NCBI GenBank assembly: GCA_900541585.1
Contig: UQKD01000001.1
Coordinates: 164,388 to 228,387 of the forward strand
DNA from: an uncultured Alistipes sp.
GTDB taxonomy: Bacteria > Bacteroidota > Bacteroidia > Bacteroidales > Rikenellaceae
Direction: 5' to 3'
Length of the DNA: 64,000 bases
Positions within the stretch are counted from its first letter, which is position 1, and every line of letters begins with the position of its first letter. The notes beneath the pieces were generated by a model. The model saw nothing but the letters and a program-made list of their open reading frames with translations, did not search any database and had not been told where the DNA came from. This document shows, one piece after another, positions 10,301 through 18,557 of this stretch. Made by a program: the position numbers and the translations under genes.

Positions 10301-10451
10301 CCACCGGCTTGCGGGTATCGGCATCCAGCACGAGACCCACGACCGAATGGCCTTCGGCCGGATCCCGGTATTGATGAGGCTGCGCCGCCACTGCACGTCC
10401 CCCTGCAAAGAGCACGGACAGAAACAAAATGTATGTTATGAAATTACGCAT
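7317..10451 (-). CDS. SusC/RagA-family TonB-linked outer-membrane transporter
   Basis: 1044 residues: a signal peptide (to about residue 23), a carboxypeptidase-regulatory-like domain (about 37-115), a TonB plug (about 130-255, with the typical NNIEQITFLKGADAMPYGS and GVLLINT segments), and a 22-strand barrel ending in LILNF with a terminal Phe. It pairs with the SusD encoded immediately downstream for TonB-powered import of oligosaccharides. It is preceded by a FAS1 lipoprotein gene with only 19 bases between. The N-terminal extension begins oddly polar (AAQPHQYRDPAEG), but the start is fixed by the signal peptide. Confidence 0.95.
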   Translation of the reverse strand: MRNFITYILFLSVLFAGGRAVAAQPHQYRDPAEGHSVVGLVLDADTRKPVAAAQVSSGELAKSVVSGPKGVFRAKTFSRDAVLNVIKEGYFSARVNLLGRDSLVVYLQQADKTLRTDRYYSPDGVVPMSDRTSTAQAMDIKDVNRGYFSVSDALTGRFAGLRVSSKGGMVGEGSFFNLRGNRTLLGQNTPLLVVDGVPFISDQNTSNIINGFSADLLEPVNLNNIEQITFLKGADAMPYGSLGSNGVLLINTERGKVSRTLVEFQTVEGVGFINKTLPLLSGLDFSRYIADIAGSRYADSEEIGKAFPFLSGNMTPAEQVRYGFNTDWQKEIFSPAFVSDNTLKVRGGDAVVQYLVTAGYQKGNGVVDGTKRDKFYTNGNTNINFSEKLSAFASISFDFLEMKLQEQGLSPQTNPLLAAYSHSPLTGVYEVDDKGAILTEYAKIDPTMNISNPVAMLTGIEGKNKIYDFLVNTGLNYNILKNLKADFTFGIFYRYIKDDIFIGGLSSGTIAPLMGGLALNTVRSGSSESRDYFGKVGLSYNLTSGSHRLDLKGGWQMISSRTQASSGSGINTTTDRYRSLSNVSSVGRTSGGYAELLNWMNFYLKADYNYREQLYLSATGVVDASSTYGAYSDRWYVFPGFKAGWKISNAPFLRNSKAVSGLMLRGEYSVNPNSRYSSAYGSYYYMLQLLRDVSGLVRAGVPNQKIGPERVTNIDLGVDFSLLGDKFTLSADIFEEYTRHMIVDTKASPVYGSGVIYKNSGSMRSRGAEISASALLVGGKFRWRVGGNIAYYKTRVMSLGGQDQQIIDLGDGVTLVNRVGEAPFSYYGHRADGIYATSEQATSDGLATLSGYAFTGGDVRFRSLDGNKLITDADREVLGCADPDFFGGFYTKMSWKGFSLFANFSFSHGNQVYNATRRYNELGNGFSNQAASMGRRWVAEGQVTDIPRVVYGDPAGNNRFSSRWIEDGSYLKLKELTLSWETRKKLLFMTGFKVFITGENLFCFTDYTGADPEFAYSYDMAMQGMDVAKIPVPKYVKIGLILNF

Positions 10452-10470
10452 TTTTCACTCTTTTTAGGGA

Positions 10471-12054
10471 TTAATAATTGTCGGTCGGGGTCAGAACGAT
10501 CCGTCCCACGCAGATCCGTCGCTTCTCGCCCATCGTATACTTGCCGGGAATGACGATCCGCAGTTCGAGCTGCCCGTATTTGCCGGTGATCTCGTATTCT
10601 TTGGTCAGCAAGCCGATCGTGCCGTTGCCGGTGGCTGCGCCGTCGTCGAACGCATTGGCCACGATACCCTCGGCGCGCCCGATCAGGGTCATGTCGTTCT
10701 CGCCGTGAACCTGGTAGATATCCAGAATATCGGTCTGGTTGGCGTTGTTGAACTTGTAGCTGACCAGGTGGCACTGAACGCTGTACTTGCCCGGCATGAT
10801 GTTCAGCGGAACGTTGAGCAGCTGTTCTTCGTCATACGTACAACTCTTGAACTGGTAATAGTTGCCGTCGAAGTTGGTCGTGTACTGGAAGAACACCGCC
10901 AGCTTGTCGGGAACCAACCGGCTGTTCACGTTGTTGATCGTGTTCTTGTAGGAGTCGTAGGTTCCGGGATTCTTGGTGATGTTGCCTCCGCCGTCGATAA
11001 TCTCCTTGCGCAGGTAATAGGGATTGAACCAGACGTTCTCGAAATAAACGCTGCGCGGAACGTAACATGCGCTCATGGGCCAGATGCGGCCGTTGCTCAT
11101 CTCGACAGGATCGAGCACCGTCTGGTAGTCGGTGCGGATCTCCTTGCCGAGGACCGATTTCAGCGAACTGCCCGGCTGGAAGTCGACCAGTCCGGTGTGG
11201 AGGGCGGCCTTCATCATCCAGGTCGACCACAGCACGGTATCCGCCGGCGTCACTTCACGCTCGACGCTGTTCAGATACTCGGTCTTCTCCCGGAACATCG
11301 CCTCGAAGGCATCGTTGTCCGGAACGAAAAGCGTATAGCGGATGCTCTCGTCGTTCAGGTCGAGGTCCTTCAGCAGGTCGTTCTTGACGATCCACACCGA
11401 GTCGTAGATGATCCGGCCGTTCTCGTCCACGCCGAGAATCGGGCTGTTCTCCTTGTCGAAGACCCGGACGTTATGGGCCAGCAGCGTATCGCGGAACCGC
11501 GAATAGTCGTCGCCGGCCTCCTCAAGCCACTGGTAGAGGTTCTTGCGCGGCGCAAGCCATTCGGAGACCCGGTGGACGACGCCGTTCTCGAACACCCGGT
11601 CCATCTCGGAAATCGCGATGCCGTCGATGGTGTAGGTTCCCGAAACGCTTCCCACGGTCAGGTATTTGCCGGCCATCGTCCCCACGGTCGAAAGACGCGC
11701 GAGGTTGCGGCTGAAGATCGTCGTGATCGAAATGTGATTGCGTACGAGACGCAGCTTCTCGGCGTCGCTCATCGCAGCCACCCCGGCGGGCATCTGCGCG
11801 TCGGTCGGCGCCCAGACCGTCACCAAGTCCTTCCCCGACAGGATTTCGGTCATGCCGGTCTCGCCGACGAGTTTCACGAATTCGGAATAGTCGGGTGTCT
11901 TTTCCAGATACTGGAGCACCGTTCCTTCCCCGGTGGCCGTCTCGCCGCCGGTATAGTAGTCGTCCACGGCGTTGGTGCAGGCCGAGACCGCCAGAACCGC
12001 AAGACAACCCAAAGTTTTCAGGATCATATTTTCAGGAATATGCATAGTCTTCAT
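10471..12054 (-). CDS. FAS1 (fasciclin) domain lipoprotein
   Basis: The chosen ATG gives 527 residues (an upstream in-frame GTG at 12072 would add six). The signal peptide ends at lipobox VSAC. A FAS1 domain follows (FVKLVGETGMTEIL, LVTVWAPTDAQM, then NGVVHRVSEWL). A second, more diverged FAS1-like region contains YTLFVPDNDAFEAMF. The C-terminal 130 or so residues (PGKYSVQCHLVSYKF, QLELRIVIPGKY) form a beta-rich module like those found in Bacteroidetes FAS1 lipoproteins. It is likely exposed on the cell surface. FAS1 domains mediate adhesion or carbohydrate/protein binding in other systems; in SusCD operons they are best viewed as candidate surface binding proteins. Gaps to both neighbours are under 25 bases. 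Confidence 0.85.
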   Translation of the reverse strand: MKTMHIPENMILKTLGCLAVLAVSACTNAVDDYYTGGETATGEGTVLQYLEKTPDYSEFVKLVGETGMTEILSGKDLVTVWAPTDAQMPAGVAAMSDAEKLRLVRNHISITTIFSRNLARLSTVGTMAGKYLTVGSVSGTYTIDGIAISEMDRVFENGVVHRVSEWLAPRKNLYQWLEEAGDDYSRFRDTLLAHNVRVFDKENSPILGVDENGRIIYDSVWIVKNDLLKDLDLNDESIRYTLFVPDNDAFEAMFREKTEYLNSVEREVTPADTVLWSTWMMKAALHTGLVDFQPGSSLKSVLGKEIRTDYQTVLDPVEMSNGRIWPMSACYVPRSVYFENVWFNPYYLRKEIIDGGGNITKNPGTYDSYKNTINNVNSRLVPDKLAVFFQYTTNFDGNYYQFKSCTYDEEQLLNVPLNIMPGKYSVQCHLVSYKFNNANQTDILDIYQVHGENDMTLIGRAEGIVANAFDDGAATGNGTIGLLTKEYEITGKYGQLELRIVIPGKYTMGEKRRICVGRIVLTPTDNY

Positions 12055-12078
12055 TTTTTTAGATTCAGGCACACAGAA

Positions 12079-13656
12079 CTACTCTTCCACGGGGACGAAC
12101 GTGATGCGGTCGAATCCGCAGATGCCGCCGGTGGAACCGACCGTGAAACGCACCGTGTGGGTCTCCTCGCTCAACAGCGTGCGGTTGCCCCACGATCCCA
12201 CGTTGTCGCCGTTGACGAAGTTGCGGTCGTTGCCCATGGCCACGTCGTCCCACAGGATGTTGCACTTGCCGCCGTAGTCGGCGTCGTTCGACTTCTCGAT
12301 GGTGAACGTATAGGTTCCGGCAGGAAGCACCGGAATGTCGACTTCGAGCCAGCCGATGTCGCCCATATTCCAGTAGAGGGCGTCGCTGTAAAGATAGCGT
12401 CCGTTACCCACGTACTCGCTGTGATACCACACTTCGGCCTTGGTCTCGGGAATCGCCTCCCAGCGGATGCCGGGGACGTCGAGGCCGTTCTCGATCAGGC
12501 TGTATTTCTGCGCCCCGTCGCCCTCGCCCTTCTCCGAGCGGTAGAACGGCACGGCCTGGAACTCGACCTTGTCGGTGGGTTCCCAGACCACGACGTAATG
12601 CGCCATCGTCTCCGGAAGCACGCCCAGGTTGTCGATTTCATGCACATAGCCGTTCTTGGCCGGGATATCGCGCCGCGCCTCGACGATGCGGAAACTCTCC
12701 GCGCCGGCCTGCGGGTTGAAGTCGATGGAGCTGCCCGTATCGAGAACCGAAATGCCCTTGATCTCGGAGCAAGAGTAGATCGTCATGGACTTATAACCCG
12801 AGGGGAAAGTCGTCAGCTCGGCATATCCGTTCAGTTTGTCCATCATGTGATAGAGCATGAACTGATAGAGGTCCGACTCCTTGTCGGCCGGATCGCCGCC
12901 GCCGAACCAGGCTTTCAGGTCGTCCAGGCTGTTGATGCCGCGGCTGCGGAACACCTCGTCGGAAACGACCAGCACAGTCTTGTTCTCGCGGATGGTAGTC
13001 TCCCCAATCGTCCGGTAGGTGTTGTCGAGCCACTCGTCAAGCCCGCAGGATTCGACCGCACCGGCGAAGATCGAATAGGACGGATTGCCGGAGATAATGT
13101 CCCAGACGCTCTGGGTCAACGGCTCCAGCGGCTTGTCCAACGTATGGATGACGCCGTTCGAGAGGTCGATGTCCTTGCGGACGAGGAACGACGGCTCCTT
13201 GTCCTCGCCGTTGTCGATATACCGCCGCTGGGTGTCGATGTTGATCCCGGCCGTGAGGTAATCGCCCGTGAGGGTCGGCAGCGAGAGTTTCAGCATCAGG
13301 TTCGCGCTGGCCATCTTGGCGCCGCTGATGATGTGGTAACGAAGCAGGAAGTCGATCTCGTCGGCCGGCATCTCTTCGACCGAGTTGTAGTCAGTCTTCT
13401 CCCGCAGGTAGGTCTCCACGGCGGTGTTGTCCGCCACGAAGCAGGTGAACTGCCCGTTGCCGAGATTCATGGCATTGTACAGGTTGACCTTCCGGAGCAT
13501 GGCGACCCACATCGAAAATTCGGGCTGGCCGGCAAGCCACTCGCCGACGGGCTGTTCGTCGTACGCGCGGAACACCTGATCCTTGTACGGGTCGTCGCAG
13601 CTGCCCAGCAGCAGCAGGCCCGCTATGATTGCTATTATTTTACGCATAAAGTCCAT
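12079..13656 (-). CDS. Two-FAS1 lipoprotein with C-terminal beta-sandwich
   Basis: 525 residues. The lipobox is LGSC after MRKIIAIIAGLLL; the true start may be Met4 at 13647. FAS1 domain 1 covers about residues 35-195 (EFSMWVAMLRKVNLYNAM, EIDFLLRYHIISG, NGVIHTLDKPLEPL) and domain 2 about 200-355 (TVLVVSDEVFRS, LYQFMLYHMMDK, KNGYVHEIDNL). The remaining about 170 residues (PAGTYTFTIEKSN, HTVRFTVGSTGG, CGFDRITFVPV) resemble a jelly-roll carbohydrate-binding fold. It lies between SusD and another FAS1 lipoprotein in one operon, so a surface glycan-binding role is inferred. Confidence 0.85.
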   Translation of the reverse strand: MDFMRKIIAIIAGLLLLGSCDDPYKDQVFRAYDEQPVGEWLAGQPEFSMWVAMLRKVNLYNAMNLGNGQFTCFVADNTAVETYLREKTDYNSVEEMPADEIDFLLRYHIISGAKMASANLMLKLSLPTLTGDYLTAGINIDTQRRYIDNGEDKEPSFLVRKDIDLSNGVIHTLDKPLEPLTQSVWDIISGNPSYSIFAGAVESCGLDEWLDNTYRTIGETTIRENKTVLVVSDEVFRSRGINSLDDLKAWFGGGDPADKESDLYQFMLYHMMDKLNGYAELTTFPSGYKSMTIYSCSEIKGISVLDTGSSIDFNPQAGAESFRIVEARRDIPAKNGYVHEIDNLGVLPETMAHYVVVWEPTDKVEFQAVPFYRSEKGEGDGAQKYSLIENGLDVPGIRWEAIPETKAEVWYHSEYVGNGRYLYSDALYWNMGDIGWLEVDIPVLPAGTYTFTIEKSNDADYGGKCNILWDDVAMGNDRNFVNGDNVGSWGNRTLLSEETHTVRFTVGSTGGICGFDRITFVPVEE

Positions 13657-13670
13657 TTTTGTCGGTTCGG

Positions 13671-15167
13671 TTATAGGTAGTAGGGATTCTGTACGAGAAC
13701 GCCGCCGCTGGCGATCATGTCGCTCTCATTGATCGGCAGGTAGTAGCCGTAGGTGTTCTGCAACTTGGCCTGGTAGAGCGGGCGGTCCTTGGCGGCCACG
13801 TTCTGGAGCAGCAGCGAGACCAGCTTGTTCTTATACTGCCCGTCGTTGCGCACCGCCACCCGCACCAGGTCGAACCAGCGCTTGCCTTCGAAGCAGAGTT
13901 CGCGCAGACGCTCGTCCAGCACCAGGTCGATCGCTTCCGACTGGCTGTCCGGCATGTCGGGATGCATCGTGTAACCGGCGCGTTCGCGGATCTGCCGGAT
14001 GATGGCGTAAGCCGCGTCCGAATCGCCCTCGGCGCCCCGCATGACGTAGGCCTCGGCCTTCATCAGCAGCACGTCGGCCAGCCGATAGAAGATCCAGTTC
14101 GCGTCGCGCTGCGAGGATTCGCGGAGGTTCTCGACGCCTGTCGCCGTTCCGGCGTACTTCCACACCTTGGCGCTCGCTTCGATGTAACTGCCGCCCGAAC
14201 CGCGCACGTCCGTCTCGTCGGGGAACTCGGCGAACTTGGCCATCGCCGCATCGGAAATGGCGTAGTTGTTATTGTTGCTTTCGTTGTAGAACCACGCAAA
14301 CAGGTTGTTGGTCTGGAGCTGTGCCGCACTCCACTGCAATTCGATGATGCTCTCCTCGGAATTGCCCGGATTGTAGATCTGATACCAGCTCTCCGTGGGA
14401 AGCAGCGTATAGAGACCCGACTTCTCGATGTTCTCGCACATGGCGATCGTCTCGTCGTACTGCTCCGTCCAGAGGTAGATGTCGGCCAGCAGGGCGTAGA
14501 GCGCCCAGACCGTAGCGCGTCCCTTGTTCTCCCACGATCCGGGATCGTAGGCCACGGGGATCTGCTGCGCGCACTCCCGCAGGTCGGCGGCGATCGTTTT
14601 CAGAATCTCCATTCCGTCGCTCTTCGGAATGCGGAACTCCTGGCTGTCGTTCAGGTAGGGTTCGGTCACGTAGGGCACGTCGCGGAACGTGCGGACGAGG
14701 TAGAAATAACACAGGGCGCGCACCCACTTCGCTTCGGCGACGTAGGCGTCGCAGGCCTTCTGCGTGAAGGTCTTGTCGCGGGGCAGCACGTCGGCCGCAT
14801 ACCGGATGACCGCATTGCAGCGTCCGATTGCGTTGTAGAACTGCTGCCATTTGCAGATGGGATTGGTATCCTTGATTTCAAGCCCCTTGACCGCGAGCAT
14901 GTTCTCGTTCGAGGTCAGACCGGGACCCAGGATCGTAACGTCCCCGCGCAGTTCGCCCCAGCGCACCAGCAGTTCGAGGCTGCTGCGGAGCTGCTGGTAG
15001 GCGCCCATCATGACGGCGTCGACCTCCTCCTTATTATTCCAGAACTCGTCGTTGGGCTGCTCGTTCTCGGGCTTCACGTCGAGCCAGCTGTTGCATGCCG
15101 TCCCTGCCGACACCAGCAGCAGCAGGAACAACGCTTTCAGCGTGTTGAAAAAATATCTTTTATTCAT
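13671..15167 (-). CDS. SusD/RagB-family glycan-binding lipoprotein
   Basis: 498 residues from the ATG at 15167; the GTG at 15176 would add MRI and is less likely. Lipobox GTAC at Cys25, then WLDVKPENEQP, the standard SusD mature start. SusD-like helices follow (GAYQQLRSSLELL, WVRALCYFYLVRTFRDVPYV), and the C-terminal RagB block ends LRELCFEGKRWFDLVRV and YLPINESDM. It partners the SusC encoded 12 bases upstream. Its sequence is clearly distinct from the other SusD here, so the operon carries two non-redundant transport pairs. Confidence 0.95.
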   Translation of the reverse strand: MNKRYFFNTLKALFLLLLVSAGTACNSWLDVKPENEQPNDEFWNNKEEVDAVMMGAYQQLRSSLELLVRWGELRGDVTILGPGLTSNENMLAVKGLEIKDTNPICKWQQFYNAIGRCNAVIRYAADVLPRDKTFTQKACDAYVAEAKWVRALCYFYLVRTFRDVPYVTEPYLNDSQEFRIPKSDGMEILKTIAADLRECAQQIPVAYDPGSWENKGRATVWALYALLADIYLWTEQYDETIAMCENIEKSGLYTLLPTESWYQIYNPGNSEESIIELQWSAAQLQTNNLFAWFYNESNNNNYAISDAAMAKFAEFPDETDVRGSGGSYIEASAKVWKYAGTATGVENLRESSQRDANWIFYRLADVLLMKAEAYVMRGAEGDSDAAYAIIRQIRERAGYTMHPDMPDSQSEAIDLVLDERLRELCFEGKRWFDLVRVAVRNDGQYKNKLVSLLLQNVAAKDRPLYQAKLQNTYGYYLPINESDMIASGGVLVQNPYYL

Positions 15168-15179
15168 AATTCTCACGAT

Positions 15180-18100
15180 TTAGAAGCTAAACGAAATATT
15201 GAAAGCTACGCGGCGCGAAGGCGGCGTGCGGCTCGAGTCGATGGCCAGTCCGTAGGCCCCTGCGCCGACACCCACCTCGGGATCCTGTCCCGAATAGTTC
15301 GTAAAGGTGAACAGGTTGTAGGTCGTCAGGGAAAGCATCGCGTTGGTTATGCCCAGTTTCGAGCAGAACGACTGGGGAATGCGGTAGCTCAACGTGATGT
15401 CCTTGATCTTGAGGAACGACCCGTCCTCGACGAACTTGCTGCTGCCCATCGAGTTGTAGTTCACGCCCCACAAAGCGCGGGGTACGTCGGTGTCGTCGCC
15501 CTCGTAACGCCAGCGGCGGAGCACGTTCTTCGACTGGTTGTTACCGGTGTTCATGTTTTCGAGGTCGTGGCGCACCTTGTTGACGATGCTGTGGCCGAGG
15601 CGGAAGTGCAGCGACGTACGCAGCTGCCACCCCTTGTATTTCAGCACGAGGCTTCCGCCACCGGTGATCGTCGGGAACGAGGAGCCGAGATAGACGATGT
15701 CCCTCTCGTCGATCACGCCGTCGTGGTTTATATCCTTGTATTTGGCATCGCCGGGGTGCATGCGGGTCGTTCCGCCCACGCGGATGGGAACCGTGTTGCC
15801 GTTGACGTCGCGGATAAGTTCGCCGCTGGCGTCGCGGGCCAGCGTCTCGTCGTAATTCTGGTAGACGCCCTCGAAAATATAGCCGTAGATCGAACCGATC
15901 GGATTACCCTCCATGATCTTACGGGCGTAGTTGCCGTTGCCGATCGTGTACTTCTCGGCGACCATGCTTTCGGGCAGCGAGGTGATCTCGTTGACGTTGC
16001 GCGAGAGGTTGATATTCGAGAGACTCAAGCTGAATTTACCGGCCTTGACGATGTTGTTCAGGCTCAACGAAAACTCCCAACCCCGGTTGCGCACGTCGCC
16101 GCCGTTGTACCGGCGCACGGAACTGTAACCCGTCGTCGACTGGATGGCCATGTTCTCCATGATCAGGTCGGTGGTCTCCTTGTTGTAGTAGTCGAAGCTG
16201 AAGCGGATCAGGTTCTTCAGGAACGCACCCTCGACGCCCAGGTTGTACGAAGAGACGATCTCGGGCCGGAGGTTGTCGAGCTGCATCTGGTTGGGTTTGA
16301 TCGAGGGACGGTCCATGTAGGCGTCCTCGTAAGCGAAGGTTCCCGTGACGAAACTTGCCGCAGGCACGCGTTCGCTCTTACCCCAGCTGGCTTTCAGCCG
16401 CAGTTCGTCGACCCACTTCGCCTGCTTCATGAACTTCTCGTTGTTGATACGCCAGACGGCCGAGACGGAGGGACGCAGAGCCGACCAGCGGTTGTTGCGA
16501 CCGGTATTGGAGTTGGCGTTCAGACGGGCCGCGACGTTCAGGGCGTAACGCTCGTCGTAAACGTAATTCAGACTGCCCACCAGACCCACCGTGCGCCGCT
16601 TGGCCCAGGCGGAGTTCATCTTGATGATCTTTCCTTCGGACGAAGGCGAGCTGACCGCCTCGGCGCCGCTGCCGGTCGTGGTGATGCTGTAACTGTTATT
16701 GTTGGTCGCCTCGATCTGGTCGCGGAGCGTAGCCTGGATATTGTGCCGCCCGAGGTTCACCGCGTAGTTGACATTCACGTCGGCGAACGTGACGGCCTTG
16801 TTGGACTGGGCTTCGAGACCCTGGTTGTAGTTCTGGTTGGACCACTTCACGTTCATAACCGACGAAGGCAGGAAGCCGTTGGTGCGGATGGCCGAAAGTC
16901 GGTAGGAAACGGTTCCCTGGACGGTCAGTCCCGGAATCGGATTGTACACCACGGCGAAATTGGCGCCCACGGAGCGCGACTTGGTCTTCTGGGTCGATTC
17001 GAGCGCATGCGCGAGCGGGTTGGGGAAGGTCCCCTGCAACGAGCTTTCGGGTGCGCTGAAATACTCGTTCGTGGGGTTGCCGTACTGGTCCAGCACCCAG
17101 GGACTCATGTTGGGCATCTTGATCATGGCCGTGTTGCGGACTGGCTTTTTCAGCTGCTCGTTGATGGCGTAGACCGAATTGGCCTCGTTGTCCGCATTCT
17201 CGGTCGCACCGATGGCCAGGTCCCTGGAGGTCGAACCGTAGGGCTGGTTGCGCGTGGACTCGGTGTAGTCGAACTTCGACTCGACGCGGAACTTGCGCGA
17301 GAACTTGATCACCAGGTTCAGGCGCGAAGTGATGCGCGAGTAGTCGGTTCCCTTGGTCGTACCGTCGCGGTCCTCGTATCCCAGCGAGAAGCGGTAGTTG
17401 GCAACCTCGCCGCCGCCGTCCATCGAGAAGTCCGTCGTGGAGTTGAGCGAATTCCGGGAAATCAGGTCGAGCCAGTCGGTGTTGCAGTTGAACTCGTTGA
17501 AATACTCGTAGGAACGGTCGTAGAGAATATCCTTCTGGTTGGTCAGCTTCTTCACGCGATCCTGGGCGTAGTCGCCGTCCTTGATCCAGTTCCAGAGGGC
17601 GTCCTGCATCAGCGTCACGTACTCCTGACCGTTGAGCAGCGGAATCGGTTTGGGTTCGAACGAATAGTCGAACTTCTGGGAGAACGAGAAACGGGGTTTG
17701 TGCACGCCGCCCTGCTTGGTCACGATCAGAATCACGCCGTTGGCGGCACGGGGTCCCCAGAGCGCCGTGGCGGCCGCGTCCTTGAGGATCTCGATCGACT
17801 GGATGTCGTTGGGCGAAATGCTCAACAGGGCGCCGAAATCCTCGACGTTGGCGTCGCCGAAGTTGAAGTCCTCGTCGATCTCGTTGTCCTGCGGGATGCC
17901 GTCGATCACGATCAGCGGTTCGTTGCTGGAGTTGAGCGACGCCGAACCGCGGATGCGGATCGTGGAGACCGTACCGGGGTCGCCCGACGCCGCAACGATG
18001 TCGAGGTTGGCCATACGGCCCTGGATCATCTGGTCGACGGAGGTCACGCTCATGTCCTCGAACTGCGTCACGTCGAGGTATTCGGTTGCCGTACCGAGGT

Positions 18101-18524
18101 TTTCGCGCTTAACGCCCACCTCGTTCTTGCGGGAGACCTTACCCTCGACAACGACCGACTGGATGGATTTGGAATCCTCCTTCAGGCGCACGTCGTAGAC
18201 CCGCTGTCCGGTATAGGGGACCTTTTGCGTCACGTAGCCCACGAAACCCGTCACGATGGTCAGGTCCTTGGCATTGGCCGGCACGTCCAGGATGTATTCG
18301 CCCTGGATACCCGTCACGGCTCCCACGATGATTCGCATGTCCTTGTTCTGCAGATAGACCGTAGCGCCCGGCAGTACGCCCTGGCTGTCCGACACGACAC
18401 CGCGCATCGTATAGGTCTCTTTCTTGACGCTCCTGCCCTGCACCTGTTTCTGTGCGAACACAGCACACGGCGACAGGCATACGGCAGCCATTATGATTAG
18501 TAGAAATGAAAATTTTTTCATCAT
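15180..18524 (-). CDS. SusC/RagA-family TonB-linked outer-membrane transporter
   Basis: 1114 residues: a signal peptide (to about residue 24), a CarboxypepD_reg-like domain (YTMRGVVSDSQGVLPGATV, about 38-118), a plug domain with IRIRGSASLNSSNEPLIVIDG and IEILKDAAATALWG, and a barrel ending AFNISFSF. This is the first SusC of the operon. It follows the four-FAS1 lipoprotein by 33 bases and precedes SusD by 12. It imports the TonB-dependent substrate delivered by the SusD/FAS1 surface complex. The start may be either of two adjacent ATG codons. Confidence 0.96.
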   Translation of the reverse strand: MMKKFSFLLIIMAAVCLSPCAVFAQKQVQGRSVKKETYTMRGVVSDSQGVLPGATVYLQNKDMRIIVGAVTGIQGEYILDVPANAKDLTIVTGFVGYVTQKVPYTGQRVYDVRLKEDSKSIQSVVVEGKVSRKNEVGVKRENLGTATEYLDVTQFEDMSVTSVDQMIQGRMANLDIVAASGDPGTVSTIRIRGSASLNSSNEPLIVIDGIPQDNEIDEDFNFGDANVEDFGALLSISPNDIQSIEILKDAAATALWGPRAANGVILIVTKQGGVHKPRFSFSQKFDYSFEPKPIPLLNGQEYVTLMQDALWNWIKDGDYAQDRVKKLTNQKDILYDRSYEYFNEFNCNTDWLDLISRNSLNSTTDFSMDGGGEVANYRFSLGYEDRDGTTKGTDYSRITSRLNLVIKFSRKFRVESKFDYTESTRNQPYGSTSRDLAIGATENADNEANSVYAINEQLKKPVRNTAMIKMPNMSPWVLDQYGNPTNEYFSAPESSLQGTFPNPLAHALESTQKTKSRSVGANFAVVYNPIPGLTVQGTVSYRLSAIRTNGFLPSSVMNVKWSNQNYNQGLEAQSNKAVTFADVNVNYAVNLGRHNIQATLRDQIEATNNNSYSITTTGSGAEAVSSPSSEGKIIKMNSAWAKRRTVGLVGSLNYVYDERYALNVAARLNANSNTGRNNRWSALRPSVSAVWRINNEKFMKQAKWVDELRLKASWGKSERVPAASFVTGTFAYEDAYMDRPSIKPNQMQLDNLRPEIVSSYNLGVEGAFLKNLIRFSFDYYNKETTDLIMENMAIQSTTGYSSVRRYNGGDVRNRGWEFSLSLNNIVKAGKFSLSLSNINLSRNVNEITSLPESMVAEKYTIGNGNYARKIMEGNPIGSIYGYIFEGVYQNYDETLARDASGELIRDVNGNTVPIRVGGTTRMHPGDAKYKDINHDGVIDERDIVYLGSSFPTITGGGSLVLKYKGWQLRTSLHFRLGHSIVNKVRHDLENMNTGNNQSKNVLRRWRYEGDDTDVPRALWGVNYNSMGSSKFVEDGSFLKIKDITLSYRIPQSFCSKLGITNAMLSLTTYNLFTFTNYSGQDPEVGVGAGAYGLAIDSSRTPPSRRVAFNISFSF

Positions 18525-18557
18525 CCGCTGGTATGTAGTTTAGATTTGGATTCGGCC

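Noticed and set aside
7728..18500. Very long open frames on the plus strand opposite the SusC, SusD and FAS1 genes (up to about 1500 codons).
   Set aside because: High GC keeps the antisense frame free of stops; the translations are rich in Arg, Val, His and Gly without family similarity, while the opposite strand encodes clear proteins.
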